From Phytophthora colocasiae (lineage: Eukaryota > Oomycota > Peronosporomycetes > Peronosporales > Peronosporaceae), in the NCBI GenBank assembly GCA_018806915.1, contig JAGKQI010000085.1, positions 372,001 through 436,000 on the forward strand: DNA of 64,000 nucleotides, read 5' to 3'. The position numbers and the translations under genes were made by a program. Of the stretch, positions 10,320 to 20,216 are shown in pieces. The notes below the pieces were generated by a model, which was not told where the DNA came from, did not search any database, and saw only the letters and a list, made by a program, of their open reading frames with translations. The first letter of the stretch is position 1, and each line of letters begins with the position of its first letter.

Positions 10320-13300
10320 TCATAGTGCCCACAGGTCAGAGAACTTCACGCGTTGTCCGGCCGGAATCAACTTGGCACGAACGTCTGGTGGGAGGTGCGC
10401 AATGCGCTCCTTGTCCGACTTGGAATGGCTCCATTGGGCTCGTCCAGGTTCACGCTTGTCCAAGATCTTCAACTGCTCTTGGACGGTATACGGCGCCGAA
10501 GTGTCCGGGTTGACGTGCTTTGGATCCATGAGAATCCAGTGGCACAGCTTGTGCGGGTACGCCCAGATGCCAGGCTCCATCCAAAGTGAGTCCGGGATGT
10601 CGGGATCCAGCTCCGTTTGGAGTGCGAGAACGCGCTTTCGGAAGGACGCTTGATGGTTCGACCGATCGTTCTGCATCTGACGTACGAGAGCGGGAGCATC
10701 GGCCGAACCATCCAATGTCAACCAGTGACCAGCGTTCCAGAACGACCGGACATTCCGTGAGACGAACTTGATCCACCGACCCAACGCTTCCACCGTGTCA
10801 TCCGAGAGGTCATCGCGCTTGTGAAAGAAGAACGTTTGGGTTCGGTTGGAGAACATCTCACTCCAAGGTGCGTCCGCCATGAGCTGCTGGATCTCTGAGA
10901 ACTTGGTTGTCGAACGGGACTTCAAGATCTTGATGTCCCAACGGTTGGGTGCGTAGTCCGGGAATCCAAACGTCTGGAGCGACACCCCATACATGGGGTC
11001 CCCACGCTTCACCCGGACTCCGTAGTGCAGCCACGACTTGTTCTCGTCGTCCGGGCTCTCGATCACTTCTTTCTCCGACTGGGTAAGGTCTTCGTAGTCC
11101 TTCCGAGCGAGAGCCGTCCGGGCAGACTTCGTCCGACGAGACTTCTTGGAGGATTTCGGCGTGGCAGGTGTACTGCTGGAGCTCAGACGACGGCGTGCAG
11201 AACGTGGAGGAGGAGTCTTGATATCTTCCTCCTCTTCTTCTTCTTCGGCATTTCCGTCGTCGTCCGGGTGGAAGTCCTCGTCCTTGGACTTGTCATCCTT
11301 GTCTTCGACCAGAGCTTCAGGATCGGGATCTTCTTCAACTCCAGACTCACCTTCCACCATTGGACCCCAGAACTCCGGCTGAACATCTTGCTCCACGAGA
11401 TTAGCCAGAATGGCATCGGCCATACTGAAGTAGCGGCGAGGGACGTACTTTGTCCAGTGGACGTCGTCCAGTGCGTTCCAGTACATCATCCGGACAAGCA
11501 TCGAGAGGAGGACATCCAACTGGAAGCCAAAGTGAGCCGAGCGATCATCGTTCAGCCATTCGATCACAGTTGGAAACGGGACGCCCGTGCGAATCAGCAT
11601 CTGGACGTCCAAACGGAGATCCTCCCAAGCAACTGGGTGATCTGCCAGAGACTTCCGAGCCTTCTCCACAGTCCAAGACAACGGGTACTTGTCGGAGAGA
11701 CAGTCTTCGTTAGAGTGAGCAATCCACCCCTCGGGTCGCTCTTGAACCTCCTCTGGAGCCTTTCGAGACTTCTTGCGGCGCTTGGAGCTTGAAGGTCCGG
11801 CTGGAGGTCTAGATCGCTTCTTGGAAGACGACGAACCGGAAGACTTGGACGAATCCTTCGTCAGGTCGATCTCGTCGCCGGCCGGAGGATCGCTCTCCTT
11901 GGATTCATCACCGTCTTCCGAACGGGGGAGTTGCGTGAATGGCGGGAACGTGTGCCGAGTGTCATCTGGAGTCATCACAGTAATCATGGTACGCCAGGAC
12001 GACGGCACTGGGACCCCATCGCGAAAGTGAATCAAAAGTTCCAAGAGACGCTCCCAGTTCAACTGGAGCTCAGAATTTCCATTTCCACCGTGACCGAGAA
12101 AGTTCATGAGTCCAACTGGACTGAAGGATTGACGAGACTTGGCGGTAGCTAGTTGTTGTTGCAGGTCTCGAACCTGACGCTGGAGACTTTGCTTGTCGCG
12201 CTTGTGTTCTTGGATGAGCTGTAAAGTGTCAGCTCGGAAGTTCTGCACGAGTTCCTCCTTTTCGGCTGCCGACATCGATACAAGCCGTTCCAGGGCTTGA
12301 ATTTTCAGCTGAGACTCACGTTTCAAGTTGTCCAAGGAATCCTGGACAGCCAGTGCATCCGTCACCGCCGCGTCTGTATCTTCGAGCAGTGTCTGGTTCC
12401 GGGAGAGCTTCTGGATGACGCGACGAAGGAGAGAGACCGTCCCGAACACGCGACGCGCGAGACCTTCGGGTTCGAACTGCGTCAGGATAGACGCAACTTC
12501 CCGTCGGACCAACAAGTTGTTCATTTCGGAATCCAGGGCATCCCCATCCAGAGGATGACCTCGGGGCACCAGCACGCGATAGTCCAAGTTCACTTTATCA
12601 TCGAAGAACTGGAACAACTCGGACTTCTCTGCAGTTGACAGACTCTCCAGCTGGACCATGCCCTCCAGACCACCATACCCATCTTGGACGAAGACACCAG
12701 GCTCCAAGTGGCGATCTGCCAATGGGACTCCAGCGATACGGACGCGCTCGTCGGAGCTCATGTCCTCCAAAGTGTAACGACCGGGCCCCAACGTGAGAGT
12801 GGATACAGCCTTGCGCTTGAACAATCCGATGCTGGAGGCCTCTCTGATGCTCACGAGCGAGCCAGGTACCTTCGCCGTGTCTGGGAAAGGAGGTGCAGGA
12901 GGCTCCGACGCGTGGCCACTGCCGTCGTCCTCTTCCATGAAGTCATCCTCAGCCGTGGAACCGCCGGGAGCCGCTCCGGCAGACACTTCCGTGCCGCCAC
13001 CACCGTCGTCGTTGGCGCCAGTCGCTGCAGGAGCATCGGAAGATGCGCGTGAAGGCGAGGCGCTTGTCGCAGGTGCGTCGGACGCCGAGGCGCTGCTTGG
13101 GGTCGCCATCGATGCGTTCAAGAGCTTGGAAATCGGGTTATGACTGGCGAACTGCTGTTTGGATTTGATTTGAGCCTTGATTGGGTAATTTGGGACGGGA
13201 CGCAGAAAGGAAGCGACCTCCGCCAGTTGAAGAACGGAGTTGGAGTTTGCTGAGAAGGGAGATCTTCTGTTGTATTGAATTTTCGTGGACACAAAGCTCC

Positions 13301-13412
13301 TGCCGGACTGATCGACCGTTTTGGACTGAACATTCCGACCGAACCGACCTGAAGGTTTGAACCGACTGGGAGTTTTGGATGCCCAAGATGATGTCGCCCC
13401 ACTTCGTCTCAT
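10320..13412 (-). CDS. E1 antisense ORF (aORF), 1030-residue conserved protein of unknown function
   Basis: An uninterrupted frame runs opposite to gag-pol between pol and the 3' LTR. ATG at 13412 (MRRSGATSS) is chosen because E2's homologue also starts MRRS at the equivalent place; an internal ATG at 13109 (MATPSSAS) is an alternative start. In order: a basic, poorly conserved N-terminus; a conserved block with DGYGGLE (about residue 245) and VFGTVSLLRRVIQK (about 320-335); a coiled coil (about 340-428); a Lys/Arg-rich nuclear-localisation-like patch with SSKRRKKSRK (about 530-551); conserved domain A (about 560-690, with WTKYVPRRYF); an acidic then basic linker (about 695-765); and conserved domain B (about 790-1030, with KLCHWILMDP and RIAHLPPDV). 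No signal peptide, membrane segment or enzyme motif was seen, so it is not an obvious envelope protein. Antisense frames in the same position are known in plant Tat-lineage Ty3 elements; homology to those was not shown. Confidence 0.8.
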   Translation of the reverse strand: MRRSGATSSWASKTPSRFKPSGRFGRNVQSKTVDQSGRSFVSTKIQYNRRSPFSANSNSVLQLAEVASFLRPVPNYPIKAQIKSKQQFASHNPISKLLNASMATPSSASASDAPATSASPSRASSDAPAATGANDDGGGGTEVSAGAAPGGSTAEDDFMEEDDGSGHASEPPAPPFPDTAKVPGSLVSIREASSIGLFKRKAVSTLTLGPGRYTLEDMSSDERVRIAGVPLADRHLEPGVFVQDGYGGLEGMVQLESLSTAEKSELFQFFDDKVNLDYRVLVPRGHPLDGDALDSEMNNLLVRREVASILTQFEPEGLARRVFGTVSLLRRVIQKLSRNQTLLEDTDAAVTDALAVQDSLDNLKRESQLKIQALERLVSMSAAEKEELVQNFRADTLQLIQEHKRDKQSLQRQVRDLQQQLATAKSRQSFSPVGLMNFLGHGGNGNSELQLNWERLLELLIHFRDGVPVPSSWRTMITVMTPDDTRHTFPPFTQLPRSEDGDESKESDPPAGDEIDLTKDSSKSSGSSSSKKRSRPPAGPSSSKRRKKSRKAPEEVQERPEGWIAHSNEDCLSDKYPLSWTVEKARKSLADHPVAWEDLRLDVQMLIRTGVPFPTVIEWLNDDRSAHFGFQLDVLLSMLVRMMYWNALDDVHWTKYVPRRYFSMADAILANLVEQDVQPEFWGPMVEGESGVEEDPDPEALVEDKDDKSKDEDFHPDDDGNAEEEEEEEDIKTPPPRSARRRLSSSSTPATPKSSKKSRRTKSARTALARKDYEDLTQSEKEVIESPDDENKSWLHYGVRVKRGDPMYGVSLQTFGFPDYAPNRWDIKILKSRSTTKFSEIQQLMADAPWSEMFSNRTQTFFFHKRDDLSDDTVEALGRWIKFVSRNVRSFWNAGHWLTLDGSADAPALVRQMQNDRSNHQASFRKRVLALQTELDPDIPDSLWMEPGIWAYPHKLCHWILMDPKHVNPDTSAPYTVQEQLKILDKREPGRAQWSHSKSDKERIAHLPPDVRAKLIPAGQRVKFSDLWAL

Positions 13413-13456
13413 CGTGTCCTTTCACCTCGAGAGTAAATTTCTCAATGAGAGCACAT

Positions 13457-13470
13457 GACGAGAGGGACGG
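13457..13470 (+). promoter_or_regulatory. E1 polypurine tract
   Basis: GACGAGAGGGACGG lies one base before the 3' LTR and is identical in E2 (41037-41050). It is purine-rich though broken by C residues. In LTR elements this tract primes plus-strand DNA synthesis. Confidence 0.7.
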
Positions 13471-13522
13471 TTGTGAAGATGTGGCTCCAGTTTTTACGGA
13501 GTAAATACCCCAGCTACGCTCT

Positions 13523-13530
13523 GATTGGCT
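13523..13530 (-). promoter_or_regulatory. CCAAT box on the antisense strand of the E1 LTR
   Basis: GATTGGCT on the plus strand reads AGCCAATC on the minus strand, about 111 bp upstream of the aORF start. The same eight bases lie about 130 bp upstream of the aORF in E2. This is where a CCAAT element would act for minus-strand transcription from the 3' LTR; function is inferred. Confidence 0.35.
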
Positions 13531-13789
13531 CTGAAAGTATTATATTGGGACGCTGCGAGCCAAGGAGAATTGAATGGACAAAATGAATGTGGATTCCGGA
13601 GAGCCCAGGCGAAGTCAGTCCAAGATCTCCAGTTGGGACTCCAAGTGGTGTATGTCCGGTCGGACGTACATACTCAAGTCAAGTGATTTCCTGGACTGCC
13701 GCCTTCTACCCAGTTGACAGTTACCTGATTTCGAGATATTGGAGTTACTTTTGGATGTCCAAGTGGAAGATGGCTGTTTGATGGAACAG

Positions 13790-13888
13790 GTCCAACCGGA
13801 CCAGTCCAGATTTGTACCCAGAGTCCAACCGGACTAGCCCTGATTTGTACCCAGAGTCAAACCGGACTAGCCCTGATTTGTACCCACG
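13790..13888 (+). repeat. three 33-bp tandem repeats in E1 U3
   Basis: Copies start at 13790, 13823 and 13856, each with CCGGAC and GATTTGTACCCA; the last two are nearly identical. E2's LTR has only a single related GATTTGTACCCAG segment (near 26191). Tandem U3 repeats often act as enhancers in LTR elements. Confidence 0.8.
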
Positions 13889-14091
13889 ATCGGCCGTTGA
13901 AGATCCGACCATACTAGACCCAAGTGTTTTCCGACCGACCAAGACGACCGACCATGATCTGTTCGGCACAGCTGGAATTCGGCCATGTTCTTCGGTGTTC
14001 TTCGGATGTGTCCGGTCGCCTCCGGATAAGCACGCCTCTACCTATAGTGAAACCAAGTCTATTTTGCATGTTTAGCTTTACAACGGATAGT

Positions 14092-14100
14092 TATATATTA
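14092..14100 (+). promoter_or_regulatory. TATA box of E1 3' LTR
   Basis: TATATATTA sits at the end of U3, about 10 bp before the block GAGTTCAATTTGCCACC that is shared with the E2 LTRs, where TATATAAATA occupies the same place. Confidence 0.6.
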
Positions 14101-15049
14101 AAGAGAGTTCAATTTGCCACCAAGGGCGCAAGTGGAAGAGCGGGAGGTTTCCCATAAGCCACCACTGTGAGCACTGCCGACCAGCCTCGAAGTCGAGGGC
14201 TCGGAGTCAGCGAACAAGCGTCAGGCCGCGTCGACTATCGTCACCGCCGCGTGAATCTCCGCCAGGTTAAGACCAAGTTGGGAAGGTGATCCGGGCGGCG
14301 ATTCTCGGGCGTGACCCCTCCCATTTCATATTCCAGTTGGACATTCCAAACGGTCGTTTGGTTTGTACATTTCATATTACAACTGCGTTTTAGGAGGTTA
14401 TTAGTAGTCACCCCTGACATTGATTGATTGACTGCTGTGTGATTGGACTGTATTTGTGTGTGTGTATTTTGGAGTGCTCTATAGTATTCCTGGTACATTT
14501 GGATAATTGTCTTCTGGGAGTCCAAGTGGACTTGCCAGAAGTGGTGCGCTAAAGGACCCCGGGATTGTGCCAGTGTCCCGGTTGGAGTGTCCAACGTCGT
14601 ACTGGCATTTGGAGTGCCCACCGCTCAAGGGCCGGAAAGAATAAGAAGCGGCTGTATATTTGCATTTAACTCTCTTGTATATTGGTTATCTGTTGTTGGA
14701 AGGCTTTGCTAATAGTCTCTCACCTGCATTCAGACTCAACCACTGCATTTGGAAGTGCATTAGCACTCTACATCTGGATCCAGTCAAGCTTTTGGAAGTA
14801 ACTCATCCAGGTGGAACTCCTCGCGTTCGAAGACAAACGACACCTACGAGGGTAGTCACAAGGTCACACGCCAACCCTCTTTCCGGATACCCATTTGGAT
14901 CCCGGTTGGAGGTTCTGACTTTCGTTAGTTCGACCGGACATCTTTCCAGTCGGACTTATTTTCCGGAAGACACGCTATACGCACCTGGGCGGGAAAAGTG
15001 TTCACCCACTTCGCCACAGGAGCACAAGGCGACAAAAGAAAGAAGAAGT

Positions 15050-15129
15050 TGGCCAATGTGGGATTCGAACCCACGCCCTTTCGGACCAGTGCCTTAAACT
15101 GGCGCCTTAGACCGCTCGGCCAATTGACC
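15050..15129 (-). tRNA. tRNA-Leu(AAG), array copy 1
   Basis: Read on the minus strand, GGTCAAT pairs with ATTGGCC as the acceptor stem, with A as discriminator and no encoded CCA. The A box TGGCCGAGCGG and B box GGTTCGAATCC are both present. The anticodon arm is CCAGT-TTAAGGC-ACTGG with anticodon AAG, decoding CUU (and other CUN after inosine modification). The long variable arm TCCGAAAGG is typical of leucine tRNAs. TTTT about 13 nt after the 3' end is a Pol III terminator. Confidence 0.95.
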
Positions 15130-15638
15130 ACCATACGCAAACCACAACCCTCACAAAACAAAAATCGCTCTTACGCATACCACACACATGCAACAACCAC
15201 GCACGCCACACGGACAACGAATCACCGCCACGCACAACCCGCCTAGCGCGACAAAAACGCACCATCAATTCATCCCCTCCGTGCTCTTCGACACAAGTTA
15301 TGGCGCCTTCAATGACGCGTGTCCACACGGACCCACCGAGCTCGAAATCCTCCTCACCACAGAACACACTCTCCCACCATAGCTACACACATCCACCTTG
15401 CCGAGGTACGCCCTGTTCCACTTCAGCAGTACCTACTTTGGCCGCCAGTCTGGCCAAACGAATGTGGTCACGTCCCAGCTCGACCCACAACGCCGAAACA
15501 TCTTTGCCACCTCGTATATTGTTAAGGACCGTGGTCAGCCAAACCAAGATGGGCCATACGTACGAACTCGCAGTTCAGTGCTTGTGCCTGGTCAACGAAC
15601 GAACACTGCAAGAATGTCCATTTGACAAAGGTTGACAT

Positions 15639-15711
15639 GGGTCTGTGTCGGACTCGAACCCGCACCACGCGATAGGAGTTGTTAGCGGTAGCTGTGCCTC
15701 ACCGTGAGTGA
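15639..15711 (-). other. tRNA-like sequence with a perfect B box (recurs in each array unit)
   Basis: The minus strand has GGTTCGAGTCC at 15650-15660, a consensus Pol III B box, followed by a possible acceptor-like ACAGACC. No matching 5' acceptor strand, A box or clean anticodon arm was found, so it cannot be named as a functional tRNA. It lies about 130 bp downstream of each tRNA-Leu gene in the direction of transcription. Two short palindromes follow on the plus strand: CTCACCGTGAG and GACAGCAGTGCTGTC. Confidence 0.45.
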
Positions 15712-15789
15712 CAGCAGTGCTGTCGAAAGCGTCGGAGTTGACGAGGAACGTGTAAACGGGAGCACAAGGCGACAAAAGAAAGAAGAAGT

Positions 15790-15869
15790 TGGCCAATGTG
15801 GGATTCGAACCCACGCCCTTTCGGACCAGTGCCTTAAACTGGCGCCTTAGACCGCTCGGCCAATTGACC
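15790..15869 (-). tRNA. tRNA-Leu(AAG), array copy 2
   Basis: Identical to copy 1; TTTT terminator kept; 740 bp from copy 1. Confidence 0.95.
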
Positions 15870-16526
15870 ACCATACGCAAACCACAACCCTCACAAAACA
15901 AAAATCGCTCTTACGCATACCACACACATGCAACAACCACGCACGCCACACGGACAACGAATCACCGCCACGCACAACCCGCCTAGCGCGACAAAAACGC
16001 ACCATCAATTCATCCCCTCCGTGCTCTTCGACACAAGTTATGGCGCCTTCAATGACGCGTGTCCACACGGACCCACCGAGCTCGAAATCCTCCTCACCAC
16101 AGAACACACTCTCCCACCATAGCTACACATCCACCTTGCCGAGGTACGCCCTGTTCCACTTCAGCAGTACCTACTTTGGCCGCCAGTCTGGCCAAACGAA
16201 TGTGGTCACGTCCCAGCTCGACCCACAACGCCGAAACATCTTTGCCACCTCGTATATTGTTAAGGACCGTGGTCAGCCAAACCAAGATGGGCCATACGTA
16301 CGAACTCGCAGTTCAGTGCTTGTGCCTGGTCAACGAACGAACACTGCAAGAATGTCCATTTGACAAAGGTTGACATGGGTCTGTGTCGGACTCGAACCCG
16401 CACCACGCGATAGGAGTTGTTAGCGGTAGCTGTGCCTCACCGTGAGTGACAGCAGTGCTGTCGAAAGCGTCGGAGTTGACGAGGAACGTGTAAACGGGAG
16501 CACAAGGCGACAAAGAAAGAAGAAGT

Positions 16527-16606
16527 TGGCCAATGTGGGATTCGAACCCACGCCCTTTCGGACCAGTGCCTTAAACTGGCGCCTTAGACCGCTCGGCCAA
16601 TTGACC
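16527..16606 (-). tRNA. tRNA-Leu(AAG), array copy 3
   Basis: Gene body identical to copy 1, but the downstream T run is cut to TTT by a one-base deletion. Confidence 0.93.
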
Positions 16607-17265
16607 ACCATACGCAAACCACAACCCTCACAAAACAAAAATCGCTCTCACGCATACCACACACATGCAACAACCACGCACGCCACACGGACAACGAATC
16701 ACCGCCACGCACAACCCGCCTAGCGCGACAAAAACGCACCATCAATTCATCCCCTCCGTGCTCTTCGACACAAGTTATGGCGCCTTCAATGACGCGTGTC
16801 CACACGGACCCACCGAGCTCGAAATCCTCCTCACCACAGAACACACTCTCCCACCATAGCTACACACATCCACCTTGCCGAGGTACGCCCTGTTCCACTT
16901 CAGCAGTACCTACTTTGGCCGCCAGTCTGGCCAAACGAATGTGGTCACGTCCCAGCTCGACCCACAACGCCGAAACATCTTTGCCACCTCGTATATTGTT
17001 AGGACCGTGGTCAGCCAAACCAAGATGGGCCATACGTACGAACTCGCAGTTCAGTGCTTGTGCCTGGTCAACGAACGAACACTGCAAGAATGTCCATTTG
17101 ACAAAGGTTGACATGGGTCTGTGTCGGACTCGAACCCGCACCACGCGATAGGAGTTGTTAGCGGTAGCTGTGCCTCACCGTGAGTGACAGCAGTGCTGTC
17201 GAAAGCGTCGGAGTTGACGAGGAACGTGTAAACGGGAGCACAAGGCGACAAAAGAAAGAAGAAGT

Positions 17266-17345
17266 TGGCCAATGTGGGATTCGAACCCACGCCCTTTCGG
17301 ACCAGTGCCTTAAACTGGCGCCTTAGACCGCTCGGCCAATTGACC
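17266..17345 (-). tRNA. tRNA-Leu(AAG), array copy 4
   Basis: Identical to copy 1 with TTTT terminator. Confidence 0.95.
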
Positions 17346-18000
17346 ACCATACGCAAACCACAACCTCACAAAACAAAAATCGCTCTCACGCATACCACAC
17401 ACATGCAACAACCACGCACGCCACACGGACAACGAATCACCGCCACGCACAACCCGCCTAGCGCGACAAAAACGCACCATCAATTCATCCCTCCGTGCTC
17501 TTCGACACAAGTTATGGCGCCTTCAATGACGCGTGTCCACACGGACCCACCGAGCTCGAAATCCTCCTCACCACAGAACACACTCCCACCATAGCTACAC
17601 ACATCCACCTTGCCGAGGTACGCCCTGTTCCACTTCAGCAGTACCTACTTTGGCCGCCAGTCTGGCCAAACGAATGTGGTCACGTCCCAGCTCGACCCAC
17701 AACGCCGAAACATCTTTGCCACCTCGTATATTGTTAAGGACCGTGGTCAGCCAAACCAAGATGGGCCATACGTACGAACTCGCAGTTCAGTGCTTGTGCC
17801 TGGTCAACGAACGAACACTGCAAGAATGTCCATTTGACAAAGGTTGACATGGGTCTGTGTCGGACTCGAACCCGCACCACGCGATAGGAGTTGTTAGCGG
17901 TAGCTGTGCCTCACCGTGAGTGACAGCAGTGCTGTCGAAAGCGTCGGAGTTGACGAGGAACGTGTAAACGGGAGCACAAGGCGACAAAGAAAGAAGAAGT

Positions 18001-18080
18001 TGGCCAATGTGGGATTCAGACCCACGCCCTTTCGGACCAGTGCCTTAAACTGGCGCCTTAGACCGCTCGGCCAATTGACC
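18001..18080 (-). pseudogene. tRNA-Leu(AAG) copy 5, altered B box
   Basis: The T loop reads TCTGAAT instead of TTCGAAT, breaking the B box, and the terminator is shortened to TTT. Rest intact. Confidence 0.75.
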
Positions 18081-18740
18081 ACCATACGCAAACCACAACC
18101 CTCACAAAACAAAAATCGCTCTCACGCATACCACACACATGCAACAACCACGCACGCCACACGGACAACGAATCACCGCCACGCACAACCCGCCTAGCGC
18201 GACAAAAACGCACCATCAATTCATCCCCTCCGTGCTCTTCGACACAAGTTATGGCGCCTTCAATGACGCGTGTCCACACGGACCCACCGAGCTCGAAATC
18301 CTCCTCACCACAGAACACACTCTCCCACCATAGCTACACACATCCACCTTGCCGAGGTACGCCCTGTTCCACTTCAGCAGTACCTACTTTGGCCGCCAGT
18401 CTGGCCAAACGAATGTGGTCACGTCCCAGCTCGACCCACAACGCCGAAACATCTTTGCCACCTCGTATATTGTTAAGGACCGTGGTCAGCCAAACCAAGA
18501 TGGGCCATACGTACGAACTCGCAGTTCAGTGCTTGTGCCTGGTCAACGAACGAACACTGCAAGAATGTCCATTTGACAAAGGTTGACATGGGTCTGTGTC
18601 GGACTCGAACCCGCACCACGCGATAGGAGTTGTTAGCGGTAGCTGTGCCTCACCGTGAGTGACAGCAGTGCTGTCGAAAGCGTCGGAGTTGACGAGGAAC
18701 GTGTAAACGGGAGCACAAGGCGACAAAAGAAAGAAGAAGT

Positions 18741-18820
18741 TGGCCAATGTGGGATTCGAACCCACGCCCTTTCGGACCAGTGCCTTAAACTGGCGCCTTA
18801 GACCGCTCGGCCAATTGACC
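18741..18820 (-). tRNA. tRNA-Leu(AAG), array copy 6
   Basis: Identical to copy 1 with TTTT terminator. Confidence 0.95.
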
Positions 18821-19479
18821 ACCATACGCAAACCACAACCCTCACAAAACAAAAATCGCTCTCACGCATACCACACACATGCAACAACCACGCACGCCAC
18901 ACGGACAACGAATCACCGCCACGCACAACCCGCCTAGCGCGACAAAAACGCACCATCAATTCATCCCCTCCGTGCTCTTCGACACAAGTTATGGCGCCTT
19001 CAATGACGCGTGTCCACACGGACCCACCGAGCTCGAAATCCTCCTCACCACAGAACACACTCTCCCACCATAGCTACACACATCCACCTTGCCGAGGTAC
19101 GCCCTGTTCCACTTCAGCAGTACCTACTTTGGCCGCCAGTCTGGCCAAACGAATGTGGTCACGTCCCAGCTCGACCCACAACGCCGAAACATCTTGCCAC
19201 CTCGTATATTGTTAAGGACCGTGGTCAGCCAAACCAAGATGGGCCATACGTACGAACTCGCAGTTCAGTGCTTGTGCCTGGTCAACGAACGAACACTGCA
19301 AGAATGTCCATTTGACAAAGGTTGACATGGGTCTGTGTCGGACTCGAACCCGCACCACGCGATAGGAGTTGTTAGCGGTAGCTGTGCCTCACCGTGAGTG
19401 ACAGCAGTGCTGTCGAAAGCGTCGGAGTTGACGAGGAACGTGTAAACGGGAGCACAAGGCGACAAAAGAAAGAAGAAGT

Positions 19480-19559
19480 TGGCCAATGTGGGATTCGAAC
19501 CCACGCCCTTTCGGACCAGTGCCTTAAACTGGCGCCTTAGACCGCTCGGCCAATTGACC
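19480..19559 (-). tRNA. tRNA-Leu(AAG), array copy 7
   Basis: Identical to copy 1 with TTTT terminator. Confidence 0.95.
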
Positions 19560-20216
19560 ACCATACGCAAAACCACAACCCTCACAAAACAAAAATCGCT
19601 CTCACGCATACCACACATGCAACAACCACGCACGCCACACGGACAACGAATCACCGCCACGCACAACCCGCCTAGCGCGACAAAAACGCACCATCAATTC
19701 ATCCTCCGTGCTCTTCGACACAAGTTATGGCGCCTTCAATGACGCGTGTCCACACGGACCCACCGAGCTCGAAATCCTCCTCACCACAGAACACACTCTC
19801 CCACCATAGCTACACACATCCACCTTGCCGAGGTACGCCCTGTTCCACTTCAGCAGTACCTACTTTGGCCGCCAGTCTGGCCAAACGAATGTGGTCACGT
19901 CCCAGCTCGACCCACAACGCCGAAACATCTTTGCCACCTCGTATATTGTTAAGGACCGTGGTCAGCCAAACCAAGATGGGCCATACGTACGAACTCGCAG
20001 TTCAGTGCTTGTGCCTGGTCAACGAACGAACACTGCAAGAATGTCCATTTGACAAAGGTTGACATGGGTCTGTGTCGGACTCGAACCCGCACCACGCGAT
20101 AGGAGTTGTTAGCGGTAGCTGTGCCTCACCGTGAGTGACAGCAGTGCTGTCGAAAGCGTCGGAGTTGACGAGGAACGTGTAAACGGGAGCACAAGGCGAC
20201 AAAAGAAAGAAGAAGT

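Larger units (their letters stand above)
1..15018 (+). mobile_element. Ty3/Gypsy LTR retrotransposon E1, 5' end outside the window
   Basis: The order is gag, pol (protease, RT, two RNase H regions, integrase, chromodomain), an antisense reading frame, a polypurine tract and the 3' LTR. The 5' LTR and the start of gag lie left of the window. The 3' end is exact: the LTR ends in CA at 15018 and tRNA-array sequence starts at 15019, so E1 inserted into the array 31 bp beyond the 3' end of a tRNA-Leu gene. Two in-frame stops (3425 in gag, 9775 before the chromodomain) suggest the copy is not autonomous, although pol is otherwise open for more than 1,870 codons. It belongs to the same group as E2 at 25766-42655 but to a different subfamily. 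Confidence 0.95.
13472..15018 (+). repeat. E1 3' LTR (1547 bp)
   Basis: It starts TGTGAAGATG after the polypurine tract and ends CGCCACA, giving TG...CA termini. It aligns along its length with the E2 LTRs but is clearly diverged. It contains three 33-bp tandem repeats, a TATA box, a conserved block after it (CAATTTGCCACCAAGGGCG) that marks the likely R region, and AGAATAAGAAG near 14638. The right flank begins GGAG, which is normal array sequence; the matching left flank is outside the window. Confidence 0.92.

Noticed and set aside
10320..13412. Antisense frame as an envelope gene
   Set aside because: It is on the opposite strand, has no signal peptide or membrane segment, and is rich in charged low-complexity linkers.
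15188..15635. Recurrent 60-150 codon frames in every array unit on both strands
   Set aside because: They overlap one another and the tRNA genes, differ in frame whenever a unit has a small indel, and show no conserved motif; they follow from repeating one sequence.
15639..15711. Naming the B-box sequence as a second tRNA (for example Val, Asn or Ser)
   Set aside because: No 5' acceptor strand pairs with ACAGACC, the T stem has only three of five pairs, and no anticodon arm of 5 bp with a 7-nt loop fits.
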